Source: CADEEN01 sp963706685
GTDB lineage: Bacteria > Pseudomonadota > Gammaproteobacteria > Burkholderiales > Burkholderiaceae_C
NCBI GenBank assembly: GCA_963706685.1
Contig: CAVPMY010000009.1
Location: 62,001 to 126,000, forward strand
Length of the DNA stretch: 64,000 nt
Direction: 5' to 3'
Positions within the stretch are counted from its first letter, which is position 1. Each line of letters starts with the position of its first letter. A program made the position numbers and the translations under genes. The notes beneath the pieces are model-generated. The model was not told where the DNA came from and ran no database searches. It saw only the letters and a program-made list of their open reading frames with translations. Positions 26,663-36,955 of this stretch are shown here, piece after piece.

Positions 26663-27737
26663 CTCGACGCCCCAAGGCAATGAATTCGGCCGATTGCATT
26701 TCCAGCAAACGCGACGCCGTGCGTGGAAACTCATGCGCCAGCGGTCCTTCGAGGTAGAGCTGCTCCGGCGGCACTTCGGCCGACATGATGAGCTTGACGC
26801 GCCGGTCGTACAAGACATCGATCAACCAAGTGAATCGCCGCGCCTCGCTGGCCATGCGCGGCGCCATCTGCGGCACATTGGACAGGATCAGCGTGTGGAA
26901 GCGGCTGGCGATCTCGAGGTAATCGTTCTGCGAACGCGGCCCGCCGCACAGCCCTTTGAAGTCGAACCAGACCACGCCACCGGCCTTGCGCCGCGCCAGG
27001 ATCTCACGCTGCTCGATACGGAGCACCGGGTCTTCGTCGCGCGCTTCGGCGATCTCGTCGAAGGCCTTGCCCAGCGCCGCCTCGGCCTCGGCGCCCAACG
27101 GGCAGTGGTAACGCTGCACCAGCTCCATCACACGGCGCCGGTAGTCGGCGCCGGCATCGACATTGATGACTTCGAGCTTGTCCTTGAGCAGTGCGATGGC
27201 CGGCAGGATGCGATCGCGGTGCAGGCCGTTGGGGTAGAGCTCGTCAGGCGGGAAATTGGACGTGGTGACGATCGACACACGATTGGCGAACAAGGCCTCG
27301 AGCAGTCGATGCAGGATCATCGCGTCGGTGACATCGGCGACGTGAAACTCGTCGAAGCAGATCAGGCGAAAGCGCCGCGCGATGTGCTTGCCGAGTTCCT
27401 GCAGCGGATTGGGCGTGCCCTTGAGGTCCTGCAACTCGCGGTGCACCTCGCGCATGAACTCGTGAAAGTGAAGTCGCGTCTTGCGCGTCAGCGGGACCGA
27501 CTGGAAGAAGCAGTCCATCAGGAAACTCTTGCCGCGGCCGACACCGCCCCACATGTAGACGCCGCGCGGGATCGGCGGGCGCACGAGGAGCTTGGTGACG
27601 GCGTTGCTGCGGCGCGACTTGTAGTCGATCCACTCCTGCTCGCAGCGCTCGAGCGAGTCGATGGCGCGCAATTGCGCTGCATCACTTGCGTAGCCACGCT
27701 CTTTGAGCGTTTGCTCATAGAGCGCGCGTACTGCCAC
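26640..27737 (-). CDS. zapE: Cell division ATPase ZapE
   Basis: AFG1-like AAA ATPase of 365 residues that associates with the Z-ring late in division in E. coli. Walker A is GGVGRGKSFLMD (about 64-75) and Walker B is RLICFDEFHVADVTDAM. The sensor region VTTSNFPPDELYPNGLHRDR is highly characteristic. It follows lpdA after 1 bp; the sucA-sucB-lpdA-zapE order is typical of betaproteobacteria, although a functional link between the TCA cycle and division is not established. Confidence 0.95.
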   Translation of the reverse strand: MAVRALYEQTLKERGYASDAAQLRAIDSLERCEQEWIDYKSRRSNAVTKLLVRPPIPRGVYMWGGVGRGKSFLMDCFFQSVPLTRKTRLHFHEFMREVHRELQDLKGTPNPLQELGKHIARRFRLICFDEFHVADVTDAMILHRLLEALFANRVSIVTTSNFPPDELYPNGLHRDRILPAIALLKDKLEVINVDAGADYRRRVMELVQRYHCPLGAEAEAALGKAFDEIAEARDEDPVLRIEQREILARRKAGGVVWFDFKGLCGGPRSQNDYLEIASRFHTLILSNVPQMAPRMASEARRFTWLIDVLYDRRVKLIMSAEVPPEQLYLEGPLAHEFPRTASRLLEMQSAEFIALGRRDVDTTLT

Positions 27738-27738
27738 G

Positions 27739-29157
<1,419 letters not shown>

Positions 29158-29167
29158 TCATGACTCC

Positions 29168-30511
29168 TCAGATGTCGAACAGCAAGCGGGCCGGATCTTC
29201 GAGCGCTTCCTTCATCGCCACCAGCCCGAGCACGGCTTCGCGGCCATCGACGATGCGGTGGTCGTAGCTCATCGCCAGGTAGTTCATCGGACGCACGACG
29301 ACAGCGCCGTTTTCCACCACGGCACGGTCCTTCGTCGCATGCACGCCGAGGATCGCCGACTGCGGCGGGTTGATGATCGGTGTCGAGAGCATCGAGCCGA
29401 AGACGCCGCCGTTGGAGATGGAGAACGTGCCGCCGGTGAGTTCCTCGATCGACAGCTTGCCTTCACCGGCCTTCTTGCCGTACTCGGCGATCTTCTTCTC
29501 GATGTCGGAAAAACTCATCTGGTCGGCGTTGCGCAGGATCGGCACCACCAGGCCACGCGGCGAGCCGACGGCGATGCCGATGTCGAAGTAGCCGTGGTAG
29601 ACGATGTCGTTGCCGTCGACGCTGGCATTGAGCACGGGGTACTTCTTCAGGGCGTGCACGGCGGCCTTGACGAAAAAGCTCATGAAGCCGAGCTTGGTGG
29701 CGTGCTCCTTCTCGAACTTTTCCTGGAAGCGCTTGCGCATTTCCATCACCGGAGCCATGTTGACTTCGTTGAACGTCGTCAGGATGGCGTTGGTGGCCTG
29801 CGATTGCAGCAGCCGCTCGGCCACGCGGGCGCGCAGGCGCGACATCGGCACCCGCTGCTCGGGACGGTCGCCCAGCTTGACCGCCGGTGCCGGCACGGTG
29901 GGCAAGGACTTGGCCGTTGCAGGTGCCGCGGGCACGGCGGACGGCGCCGCAGGCGATGCAGCCGGCGACGCTGCAGGCGACGCCGCCAACGCGCCGAGCA
30001 CGTCGCCCTTGGTCACCCGGCCATCACGGCCTGTGCCGGTCACCGCGCCAGCTGCCATGTTGTTGTCGGCCATCAGCTTGGCCGCCGCAGGCATGGCGAC
30101 ACCCGCCTTCGACCCCGCAGCTGGCGCTGCAGCAGGGGCTGCGGCCGCAGCAGGCTCTGCAGCAGGCGCTGCAGCAGGGGCTGCTGCAGGCGCAGCCGCC
30201 GCGGCCGGGGCCGGGGCCGGGGCCGCCGCTGGCGGTGCCGCAGCGGCCGGGGCCGCCGAGGACTCATCGGCATCGGTGTCGATCGTCGCGATCACCTGCT
30301 CGGCCAGCACCGTACCGCCGCTGTTGACGACATGCGCGACCATCACGCCGGCAGCCGGCGCCGGCACTTCGAGCACCACCTTGTCGGTTTCGACCTCGAT
30401 CAGGATTTCGTCGATCGCCACGGCCTCGCCGGGCTGCTTCTTCCACTGCAACAACGTCGCTTCGGCAACCGACTCGCTGAGTTGCGGCACCTTGACTTCT
30501 ACGATGGCCAT
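29168..30511 (-). CDS. sucB: Dihydrolipoyl succinyltransferase (E2 of 2-oxoglutarate dehydrogenase)
   Basis: Core of the 2-oxoglutarate dehydrogenase complex, 447 residues. One lipoyl domain is at about 1-77, with lipoylated Lys in VETDKVVLEV. A long Ala/Pro-rich swinging arm (about 80-130) follows, then the peripheral subunit-binding domain with PAAAKLMADNNM. The catalytic domain ends with SYDHRIVDGREAV, holding the active His and Asp. The Ala/Pro arm explains the low-complexity GC-rich DNA at about 30110-30260. It lies 24 bp after sucA. Confidence 0.97.
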   Translation of the reverse strand: MAIVEVKVPQLSESVAEATLLQWKKQPGEAVAIDEILIEVETDKVVLEVPAPAAGVMVAHVVNSGGTVLAEQVIATIDTDADESSAAPAAAAPPAAAPAPAPAAAAAPAAAPAAAPAAEPAAAAAPAAAPAAGSKAGVAMPAAAKLMADNNMAAGAVTGTGRDGRVTKGDVLGALAASPAASPAASPAAPSAVPAAPATAKSLPTVPAPAVKLGDRPEQRVPMSRLRARVAERLLQSQATNAILTTFNEVNMAPVMEMRKRFQEKFEKEHATKLGFMSFFVKAAVHALKKYPVLNASVDGNDIVYHGYFDIGIAVGSPRGLVVPILRNADQMSFSDIEKKIAEYGKKAGEGKLSIEELTGGTFSISNGGVFGSMLSTPIINPPQSAILGVHATKDRAVVENGAVVVRPMNYLAMSYDHRIVDGREAVLGLVAMKEALEDPARLLFDI

Positions 30512-30535
30512 TTCTGTTCTTGTTCCGTGTTGGGT

Positions 30536-33394
30536 TTATTTGCTGAGCACGAAGCCCTTGAGCTTGCCGAAGGCCTGATCGAGCAGCGCCTTCTGCTGCT
30601 CGACGTGCAGGTGCGAATAGCCCACGGCCGGCGAGGCCGAGGCCGCGCGCCCGGCGTAGCCAAGTTTTTGTCCGTCACTCATGTTCTCGTGGATCTGGTG
30701 CTGAATGAAGAACCACGCACCCTGGTTCTGCGGCTCGTCCTGGCACCACACCAGTTCACTGGCGCTCGGAAAGCGCTTGAGCTCCGCGGCAAAGGCCTTG
30801 TGCGGAAACGGATAGAGCTGCTCGACGCGAAGGATCGCCACGTCCCAGGCTTTCTTCTCATCGCGCCGCTTGATGAGGTCATAGGCCACCTTGCCCGAGC
30901 AGGCGATCACGCGCTTGACCTTGGCCGGCTCGACCTCGCTGCGCTGCGGGCCGATCACGGTCTTGAACTCGCCCTTGGTGAACTCGGCCAACGGCGAGCC
31001 CGCATCCTTGGCGCGCAGGAGCGACTTGGGCGTCATGATGATCAGGGGCTTGCGGAACATGCGCACCATCTGCCGGCGCAGCACATGGAAAATCTGGCTG
31101 GCCGTGGTCGGCTGCACGATCTGCATGTTGTTGTCCGCGGCCAGCTGCATGAAGCGCTCCAGGCGAGCCGAGCTGTGCTCGGGGCCCTGGCCTTCATAGC
31201 CGTGCGGCAGCATCAGCGTGATGCCGTTGACGCGTCCCCATTTGACCTCGCCACTGGCAATGAACTGGTCGATCACGACCTGCGCGCCGTTGACGAAGTC
31301 GCCGAACTGGCCTTCCCAGATCGTCAGTGTGTTCGGCTCTGCACTCGAGTAGCCGTATTCGAACCCGAGCACCGCCTCTTCCGACAGGATCGAGTCGATG
31401 ACGACGAAAGGTGCCTGGCCGTCAGCGACGTTTTGCAGCGGCACATAGGTGCCTTCGCTCCACTTCTCGCGCTTCTGGTCGTGCAACACCGCATGGCGGT
31501 GAACGAAGGTGCCGCGTCCGCTGTCCTGCCCGGACAAGCGCACGCCATAGCCGCTGGCCACCAGCGAGGCGAAGGCCAGGTGCTCGCCCATGCCCCAATC
31601 GACGTTGATCTCGCCGCGGCCCATGGCGGCGCGGTCGGCCAGCACCTTCTCGACCAGCGGATGGGCCTTGAATTCCTTCGGCAGCGTCGTGATGCGTTCA
31701 GCCAGGCGCTTGACTTCGGCCAGCGGCAATGCGGTATCGGCGCCATCGGTCCATTTCTTGCCGAGGAAAGGCGCCCAGTCGACGGCGTACTTGCTCTTGA
31801 AGTTGGTCAGTACCGGATCGACCGTGTGCTTGCCGGCGTCCATCGCCGCGCGAAAACCCTTGACCATCTCGTCCGGGCCTTCGGGCGGCAGCACACCTTG
31901 CGCGACCAGCTTGTCGCCATAGAGCTTGCGCGTGCCGGGGTGGGCACCGATCTTCTTGTACATCAGCGGCTGCGTCAGCGCCGGCGTGTCCTGCTCGTTG
32001 TGGCCGAGTTTGCGGAAGCAGACGATGTCCACCACCACGTCCTTGTTGAATTGGCGGCGGTAGTCCAGGGCCAGTTGCGAGCACAGGACCACGGCTTCCG
32101 GATCGTCGCCATTGACGTGAAGCACCGGCGCCTCGACCATCTTGACGACATCAGAGCAATACAGCGTCGAGCGGCTGTCGCGCGGGTCGCTGGTCGTGAA
32201 GCCGATCTGGTTGTTGATGACGATGTGCACCGTGCCGCCGGTGGAGTAGCCGCGCGTCTGCGCCAGCGCCAGCGTCTCCATGACCACGCCCTGCCCTGCG
32301 AAGGCGGCGTCGCCGTGCACCAGCACCGGCAGCACCTGCTCGCCGCCCTTGTCGCCGCGGCGATCCATGCGCGCCTTGACGCTGCCTTCGACCACCGGGT
32401 TGACGATCTCGAGGTGCGATGGATTGAACGCCAGCGACAGGTGCACCGCACCGCCGGGCGTCGAGACATCGCTCGAAAAGCCCTGGTGATACTTCACGTC
32501 TCCGGCCGGCAGCACCTCGGCCGCGGTGTGGTCGAACTCGGCGAACAGGTCCTTGGGCATCTTGCCCAGTGTGTTGACGAGCACGTTCAGGCGCCCGCGG
32601 TGCGCCATGCCGATGACGATTTCCTGCACGCCTTTTTCACCGGCGCGCTGCACGACCTCGTCGATGCTGGCGATGAAGCTCTCGCCGCCTTCGAGCGAGA
32701 AGCGCTTCTGGCCGACGTACTTGGTGTGCAGAAAGCGCTCCAGGCCTTCGGCAGCGGTCAGGCGGTCGAGGATGTGCGTCTTCTCGTCGGCGCTGTAGCT
32801 GGGCTTGCTGCGGGTCGCTTCCAGCCGCTCCTGCCACCAGCGCTTCTCGGCCGGGTCGGTGCAATGCATGAACTCCGCGCCGATCGAGCCGCAGTAGGTC
32901 TCGCGCAAGGCCTGCACGATCTCGCGCAAGGTCATCTGCTCGGCCTTGGTGAAGTAGGTGTTCGTCGCCGAGAACGTGATCTCCATGTCCGACTCGGTCA
33001 GGTCGTAGAACGCCGCTTCGAGTTCGGGGATCTTCGGCCGCTCGGTACGCTTCAACGGATCGAGATCGGCCCAGCGGCTGCCCAGGAAGCGGTACGCCGC
33101 AATCAGCGACTGGACGTGGACCTGCTTGCGTGCGACCGCGAGGTCGGTCTCGCTGGCCTTGAGCGCGAATGCGTTGGCCTTGGCACGTTGGGCGAAGGAT
33201 TCGACGACCGGCGCATGGGCCACGTCGCGACTGTCGGTGCCATCGACGGCCGGCACGTTCTGCAGCTTGTCGAAGTAGGCGCGCCAGTTGTCCGGCACGC
33301 TGCCCGGGTTGTTGAGGTAGGCCTCGTAGAGGTCCTCGACGTAGGGGGCATTGCCCCCGAACAGGTACGAGTTCGACCTGTATTGCTGCATCAT
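30536..33394 (-). CDS. sucA: 2-oxoglutarate dehydrogenase E1
   Basis: Thiamine diphosphate-dependent decarboxylase that starts the conversion of 2-oxoglutarate to succinyl-CoA, 952 residues. The N-terminus has the E1o block YLFGGNAPYVEDLYEAYLNN. GMAHRGRLNVLVN and HGDAAFAGQGVVMETL belong to the thiamine diphosphate core. LPHGYEGQGPEHSSARLERF is in the transketolase-like domain. The ATG at 33394 has an unusually good Shine-Dalgarno (AGAGGTGAG, 6 nt upstream). An open frame of 1473 codons runs antisense through sucA and sucB but is a codon-bias shadow. Confidence 0.98.
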   Translation of the reverse strand: MMQQYRSNSYLFGGNAPYVEDLYEAYLNNPGSVPDNWRAYFDKLQNVPAVDGTDSRDVAHAPVVESFAQRAKANAFALKASETDLAVARKQVHVQSLIAAYRFLGSRWADLDPLKRTERPKIPELEAAFYDLTESDMEITFSATNTYFTKAEQMTLREIVQALRETYCGSIGAEFMHCTDPAEKRWWQERLEATRSKPSYSADEKTHILDRLTAAEGLERFLHTKYVGQKRFSLEGGESFIASIDEVVQRAGEKGVQEIVIGMAHRGRLNVLVNTLGKMPKDLFAEFDHTAAEVLPAGDVKYHQGFSSDVSTPGGAVHLSLAFNPSHLEIVNPVVEGSVKARMDRRGDKGGEQVLPVLVHGDAAFAGQGVVMETLALAQTRGYSTGGTVHIVINNQIGFTTSDPRDSRSTLYCSDVVKMVEAPVLHVNGDDPEAVVLCSQLALDYRRQFNKDVVVDIVCFRKLGHNEQDTPALTQPLMYKKIGAHPGTRKLYGDKLVAQGVLPPEGPDEMVKGFRAAMDAGKHTVDPVLTNFKSKYAVDWAPFLGKKWTDGADTALPLAEVKRLAERITTLPKEFKAHPLVEKVLADRAAMGRGEINVDWGMGEHLAFASLVASGYGVRLSGQDSGRGTFVHRHAVLHDQKREKWSEGTYVPLQNVADGQAPFVVIDSILSEEAVLGFEYGYSSAEPNTLTIWEGQFGDFVNGAQVVIDQFIASGEVKWGRVNGITLMLPHGYEGQGPEHSSARLERFMQLAADNNMQIVQPTTASQIFHVLRRQMVRMFRKPLIIMTPKSLLRAKDAGSPLAEFTKGEFKTVIGPQRSEVEPAKVKRVIACSGKVAYDLIKRRDEKKAWDVAILRVEQLYPFPHKAFAAELKRFPSASELVWCQDEPQNQGAWFFIQHQIHENMSDGQKLGYAGRAASASPAVGYSHLHVEQQKALLDQAFGKLKGFVLSK

Positions 33395-33545
33395 CTTCGC
33401 TCACCTCTGGCCACGGTCTGCGCGGCATTCGATGGGTTGCACAACCTTCCGCGCCCCGGCTTCACCGGTGGGCGGACTAGCGTTCGCGCCGTCAGGGGAG
33501 AGATTCCTTTCGGGCGGGAAGGGCCTGTTCTTGTCAGGCCCGCAC
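33395..33545 (-). promoter_or_regulatory. Structured 5' leader of sucA
   Basis: About 150 nt upstream of sucA contain a strong hairpin GGGCCTG-loop-CAGGCCC (33521-33541) and smaller ones, including GGTTGTGCAACC and CCGG-TGAAG-CCGG, before the Shine-Dalgarno. A cis-acting sucA RNA motif upstream of sucA in Burkholderiales is described in the literature. This leader is in the right place, but I cannot confirm its consensus by eye. No convincing promoter was found; TAGAGT near 33544-33549 is a weak -10. Confidence 0.4.
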
Positions 33546-33640
33546 TCTAGCATCGAAGGCACTGCCAAAACGAACGAGTACGGCCTGATCGCGCCGTTGA
33601 TGCAACGAACGCTCGCCGACGGCCTGGGGCAGCATCGGCC

Positions 33641-33913
33641 ATGATCCGCACGATTCGCATTCACGCAGCGGCGCCTGCCAAGCCCAACTGGGGCGCGCCG
33701 TGCAACGGCTGCGGCGTGTGCTGCCTGTCCGAGCCCTGCCCCGTCGGTGTGGCAGCGAGCCTGCGACGCCGCGGCGCTTGTCGCGCGCTGCGCTGGGACG
33801 CAGCACTGGCCCGCTACCGCTGCGCTCTGATGACGCTGCCCGTGGTCAATCGCCTGATCAAGCGCTGGATCGCTGCAGGCCAGGGCTGCGACAGCGACGC
33901 CGAGGTCGCCTGA
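33641..33913 (+). CDS. Small cysteine-cluster protein (YkgJ-like)
   Basis: A 90-residue protein with a dense cysteine motif CNGCGVCCLSEPCPVG at about residues 22-37 and two further cysteines (GACRAL, YRCALM). The CxxCxxCC pattern resembles YkgJ-type zinc or iron-sulfur cluster-binding proteins, but this one is short. The bases GGGGC precede the ATG at about 12 nt. It is divergent from sucA and convergent with a small lipoprotein gene. Function unknown; the start is not certain. Confidence 0.7.
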   Translation: MIRTIRIHAAAPAKPNWGAPCNGCGVCCLSEPCPVGVAASLRRRGACRALRWDAALARYRCALMTLPVVNRLIKRWIAAGQGCDSDAEVA

Positions 33914-33922
33914 ACCGCGCGA

Positions 33923-34126
33923 CTATTGCGGCGCCGACGCGGCCGACGCCGCGGGTTCGACCGGTGTGGACGACGTTGGCAGCGGCACCGTGCCGCCGAC
34001 ACCGACGCTGACACCGCCGCGGCCGATCGGCACGCCGATGCCGACACCGATACCGATGGCGCCGCACGCCGCCAGCAGACCGCACGCGGCCAGCAAACCG
34101 ATGACCACCCTCGTGCCGGACTTCAT
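33923..34126 (-). CDS. Small glycine/valine-rich lipoprotein
   Basis: A 67-residue predicted lipoprotein from ATG 34126. The signal peptide MKSGTRVVIGLLAACGLLAAC has two possible lipobox cysteines (15 and 21), the second fitting LLAAC best. It is followed by an alternating Gly/Val/Ile stretch and a Ser/Pro/Ala-rich tail. No recognised domain. The gene overlaps nothing and stops 9 bp from the convergent cysteine-cluster gene. Confidence 0.6.
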   Translation of the reverse strand: MKSGTRVVIGLLAACGLLAACGAIGIGVGIGVPIGRGGVSVGVGGTVPLPTSSTPVEPAASAASAPQ

Positions 34127-34142
34127 GCATGCTCTCCCGTGT

Positions 34143-35102
34143 TCAACGCGACAACAGCCGGCTGCGTGCCTGACCATACTCGCTGGCCAGGCGATCGACC
34201 ACGGCCGCAGCCGGCAGCACGGCCGTGACCGCGCCGATGCCCTGGCCACAGCCCCAGATGTCCTTCCAGGCCTTCTTGGCGCTTTCGCCGCCACCGAAGT
34301 TCATCTTCGTCGGGTCGCTCTCGGGCAGGTTGTCGGGATCGAGCCCGGCGTTGCGGATCGATGGCTTCAGATAGTTTCCGTGCACGCCGGTGAACAGGCT
34401 CGAGTAGACGATGTCGTCGCTCGTGCCATCGACGATGGCCTGTTTGTAGGCGTCACTGGCCCGCGCTTCGTCAGTGGCGATGAAGGCCGAACCGATGTAG
34501 GCCAGGTCCGCACCGATCGCCTGCGCTGCCAGCACGCCGTCACCGTTGGCGATGGCGCCGGACAGCGCCAGCGGGCCGTCGAACCATTCGCGGATTTCCT
34601 GCACCAGCGCGAAGGGACTCTTCACGCCGGCATGGCCACCGGCGCCTGCTGCCACGGCAATCAGGCCGTCGGCGCCCTTCTCGATCGCCTTGTTCGCGAA
34701 CCTGTTGTTGATGATGTCGTGCAGCACGATGCCGCCCCAGCCATGCACCGCGTCATTGACATCGGTGCGCGCGCCGAGCGAGGTGATGATCACCGGCACC
34801 TTGTACTTGGCGCAGACCTGCATGTCGTGCTCGAGCCGGTCATTGCTCTTGTGAACGATCTGGTTGATTGCATACGGCGCTGCGGGCTGGTCAGGATGCT
34901 TGCGGTCCCACGCGGCGAGCGTCTCGGTGATCTCGGCCAGCCACTCGTCGAGTTGCTCGGCCGGGCGTGCATTGAGGGCCGGCATCGAGCCGACGACACC
35001 CGACGTGCATTGCGCGACGACGAGTTTCGGGTTGCTGATGATGAACAGCGGCGCGCCGACGACGGGGATGCGCAGCTTGCCCAGGACAGCGGGCAAGGTC
35101 AT
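34143..35102 (-). CDS. Nitronate monooxygenase / 2-nitropropane dioxygenase-family FMN enzyme
   Basis: TIM-barrel flavoenzyme of the NMO family, 319 residues from ATG 35102. The N-terminal LRIPVVGAPLFIISNPKLV, the phosphate-binding GAGGHAG and the C-terminal LALSGAIANGDGVLAAQAIG and YIGSAFIATDEA blocks are typical. It follows an acyl-CoA dehydrogenase gene, a frequent setting for this family. In such settings it may act on acyl-CoA-related or nitroalkane substrates, but the true substrate cannot be read from sequence. Repeat copy C occupies its entire 73-bp upstream gap, so the ribosome-binding region derives from the repeat. Confidence 0.88.
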   Translation of the reverse strand: MTLPAVLGKLRIPVVGAPLFIISNPKLVVAQCTSGVVGSMPALNARPAEQLDEWLAEITETLAAWDRKHPDQPAAPYAINQIVHKSNDRLEHDMQVCAKYKVPVIITSLGARTDVNDAVHGWGGIVLHDIINNRFANKAIEKGADGLIAVAAGAGGHAGVKSPFALVQEIREWFDGPLALSGAIANGDGVLAAQAIGADLAYIGSAFIATDEARASDAYKQAIVDGTSDDIVYSSLFTGVHGNYLKPSIRNAGLDPDNLPESDPTKMNFGGGESAKKAWKDIWGCGQGIGAVTAVLPAAAVVDRLASEYGQARSRLLSR

Positions 35103-35175
35103 GAAGCCGCCCAGGCGCTGCGTACCGGCCCCCCGAGGGGGCGCGAGCACCTTGGGAGCGGCCCGGCGGCGCGCA
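35103..35175. repeat. Palindromic repeat copy C, filling the gap between acyl-CoA dehydrogenase and NMO genes
   Basis: Contains CGGCCCCCCGAGGGGGCGCG flanked by CTTGGGAGCGGCCCGGCGGC on one side and GCCGCCCAGGCGCTGCG on the other. On the reverse strand it matches copy A through GCGCCCCCTCGGGGGGCCGG, exactly as in hflX. It spans the complete intergenic gap, from the stop codon of one gene to the ATG of the next. Confidence 0.7.
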
Positions 35176-36945
35176 TCAGAAAGCCTCCAGCGCCATGTCG
35201 TTGACGGCGCTGTGGCCTTCGATGACCGAATCGCGGATGCCCGGCACCTTGGACAGGATGTGCTCGGCATAGAAGTGCGCCGTCGTCACCTTTGCGGCCA
35301 TGAACGCGGCATCTTCGCCGGCCTTGTCTTCGGCGACGATCAATGCCCGCGCCATCTGCCAGCCGGCCATCAGGTTGCCGGCGAGCATCAGGTACGGCAC
35401 CGAGCCGGCAAAGACAGCGTTCGGGCTCGCCTTCATTTGCCCGGCGACGAAGTCCACGACCTCGACGAACGCCTTGCGCGCCGCCACCAAATGTTTGTGC
35501 ATCGCCTTGCTTGCCGCGCTGCTGCGTTTGGCCAGTGCCGCTTCGGTGCGTTCGATCTGTGCGGCGATGGCTTTTGCGACCTGGCCGCCGTCGCGTGCCG
35601 TCTTGCGGCCGACGAAGTCGTTGGCCTGGATCGCCGTCGTGCCTTCGTAGATCGTCAGGATCTTGGCGTCCCGCAGGTACTGCGCGGCGCCGGTTTCCTC
35701 GATGAAGCCCATGCCGCCATGCACCTGCACGCCCAGCGACGCCACGTCGAGACTCATCTCGGTGGAAAAGCCTTTGATCAAGGGCACCATGAACTCGTAG
35801 AACGCCGCATTGTCCTTGCGCACCTGCGCATCCGCATGGTGGTGCGCAGCGTCGTAGGCGGCTGCGGCGACGATCGCCGCGGCGCGGCAGCCCTCGGTGT
35901 AGGCGCGCATCGTCATCAGCATGCGCTTGACGTCGGGGTGGTGGATGATCGGCGCGCTCTTGTTCATCGAGCCATCGACCGGCCGGCTCTGCACGCGATC
36001 GCGCGCAAACGACACGGCCTTCTGGTAGGCCCGCTCGGCAATCGCGATGCCCTGCACGCCGACCGCGTAGCGCGCCGCGTTCATCATGATGAACATGTAC
36101 TCGAGGCCGCGGTTTTCCTGGCCGATCAGCCAGGCCGTGGCTCCACCATGGTCACCGTATTGCAGCACTGCGGTCGGGCTGGCCTTGATGCCGAGCTTGT
36201 GTTCGATGCTGACGCAATGCACGTCGTTGCGCTTGCCGTCGGGCAGGAACTTCGGGCAGATGAACAACGAGATGCCCTTCACGCCCTCGGGCGCGCCGGC
36301 GACGCGTGCCAGCACCATGTGGACGATGTTGTCCGCCATGTCGTGCTCGCCGTAGGTGATGAAGATCTTGGTGCCGAAAAGCCTGTAGCTGCCATCGGGC
36401 TGCGGTTCGGCGCGTGTGCGCACCAGCGCCAGGTCACTGCCGGCCTGCGGCTCGGTCAGGTTCATCGTGCCGGTCCACGACCCGTCGACCATCTTCGGGA
36501 TGTAGGTCTGCTGCTGCTCGGGCGTACCCGCGGTCAGCAGCGCTTCGATCGCGCCATCGGTCAGCAGCGGGCACAACGCAAAGCTCATGTTGGCGCTGTT
36601 GAGCATTTCGATGCAGGCCGCGCCAATCGTCTTCGGCAAGCCCTGACCGCCGAACTCGGGCGGATGCTGCAGGCCCTGCCAGCCGCCCTGCACGAATTGC
36701 TCGAACGCCTGCTTGAACCCCGGCGTGGTGTTGACCTTGCCGTCCTTGAACGACGACGGGTTCTTGTCACCCTCCCCGTTCAGCGGCGCGACAACGTCCT
36801 GGTTGAACCTGGCCGCTTCCTCGAGCACGGCCGCAGCGGTCTCGGGACCCGATTCTTCCAGGCCCGGCATGCTCGCGACGGCTTGCAGGTCGGCCAGCTC
36901 CGTCATGCAAAAGAGCATGTCTTTGACGGGGGCGCGGTATGTCAT
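35176..36945 (-). CDS. Acyl-CoA dehydrogenase (DmdC/FadE5-like long form)
   Basis: FAD enzyme of 589 residues, longer than classical acyl-CoA dehydrogenases (about 380) and matching the long forms with a C-terminal extension. Signatures include TGTMNLTEPQAGSDLALVRT, YRLFGTKIFITYGEHDMADN and GGMGFIEETGAAQYLRDAKI. It removes two hydrogens from an acyl-CoA and passes electrons to ETF, whose genes lie directly upstream on the same strand (etfA 10 bp away). Long-form members include 3-methylmercaptopropionyl-CoA dehydrogenases and fatty acyl-CoA dehydrogenases; the substrate is undetermined. Confidence 0.92.
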   Translation of the reverse strand: MTYRAPVKDMLFCMTELADLQAVASMPGLEESGPETAAAVLEEAARFNQDVVAPLNGEGDKNPSSFKDGKVNTTPGFKQAFEQFVQGGWQGLQHPPEFGGQGLPKTIGAACIEMLNSANMSFALCPLLTDGAIEALLTAGTPEQQQTYIPKMVDGSWTGTMNLTEPQAGSDLALVRTRAEPQPDGSYRLFGTKIFITYGEHDMADNIVHMVLARVAGAPEGVKGISLFICPKFLPDGKRNDVHCVSIEHKLGIKASPTAVLQYGDHGGATAWLIGQENRGLEYMFIMMNAARYAVGVQGIAIAERAYQKAVSFARDRVQSRPVDGSMNKSAPIIHHPDVKRMLMTMRAYTEGCRAAAIVAAAAYDAAHHHADAQVRKDNAAFYEFMVPLIKGFSTEMSLDVASLGVQVHGGMGFIEETGAAQYLRDAKILTIYEGTTAIQANDFVGRKTARDGGQVAKAIAAQIERTEAALAKRSSAASKAMHKHLVAARKAFVEVVDFVAGQMKASPNAVFAGSVPYLMLAGNLMAGWQMARALIVAEDKAGEDAAFMAAKVTTAHFYAEHILSKVPGIRDSVIEGHSAVNDMALEAF

Positions 36946-36955
36946 GGTGCCAGCC

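Noticed and set aside
30110..30260. Low-complexity repeat in sucB that looked like a tandem-repeat element
   Set aside because: It encodes the Ala/Pro swinging arm normal for lipoyl E2 proteins and is not a mobile repeat.
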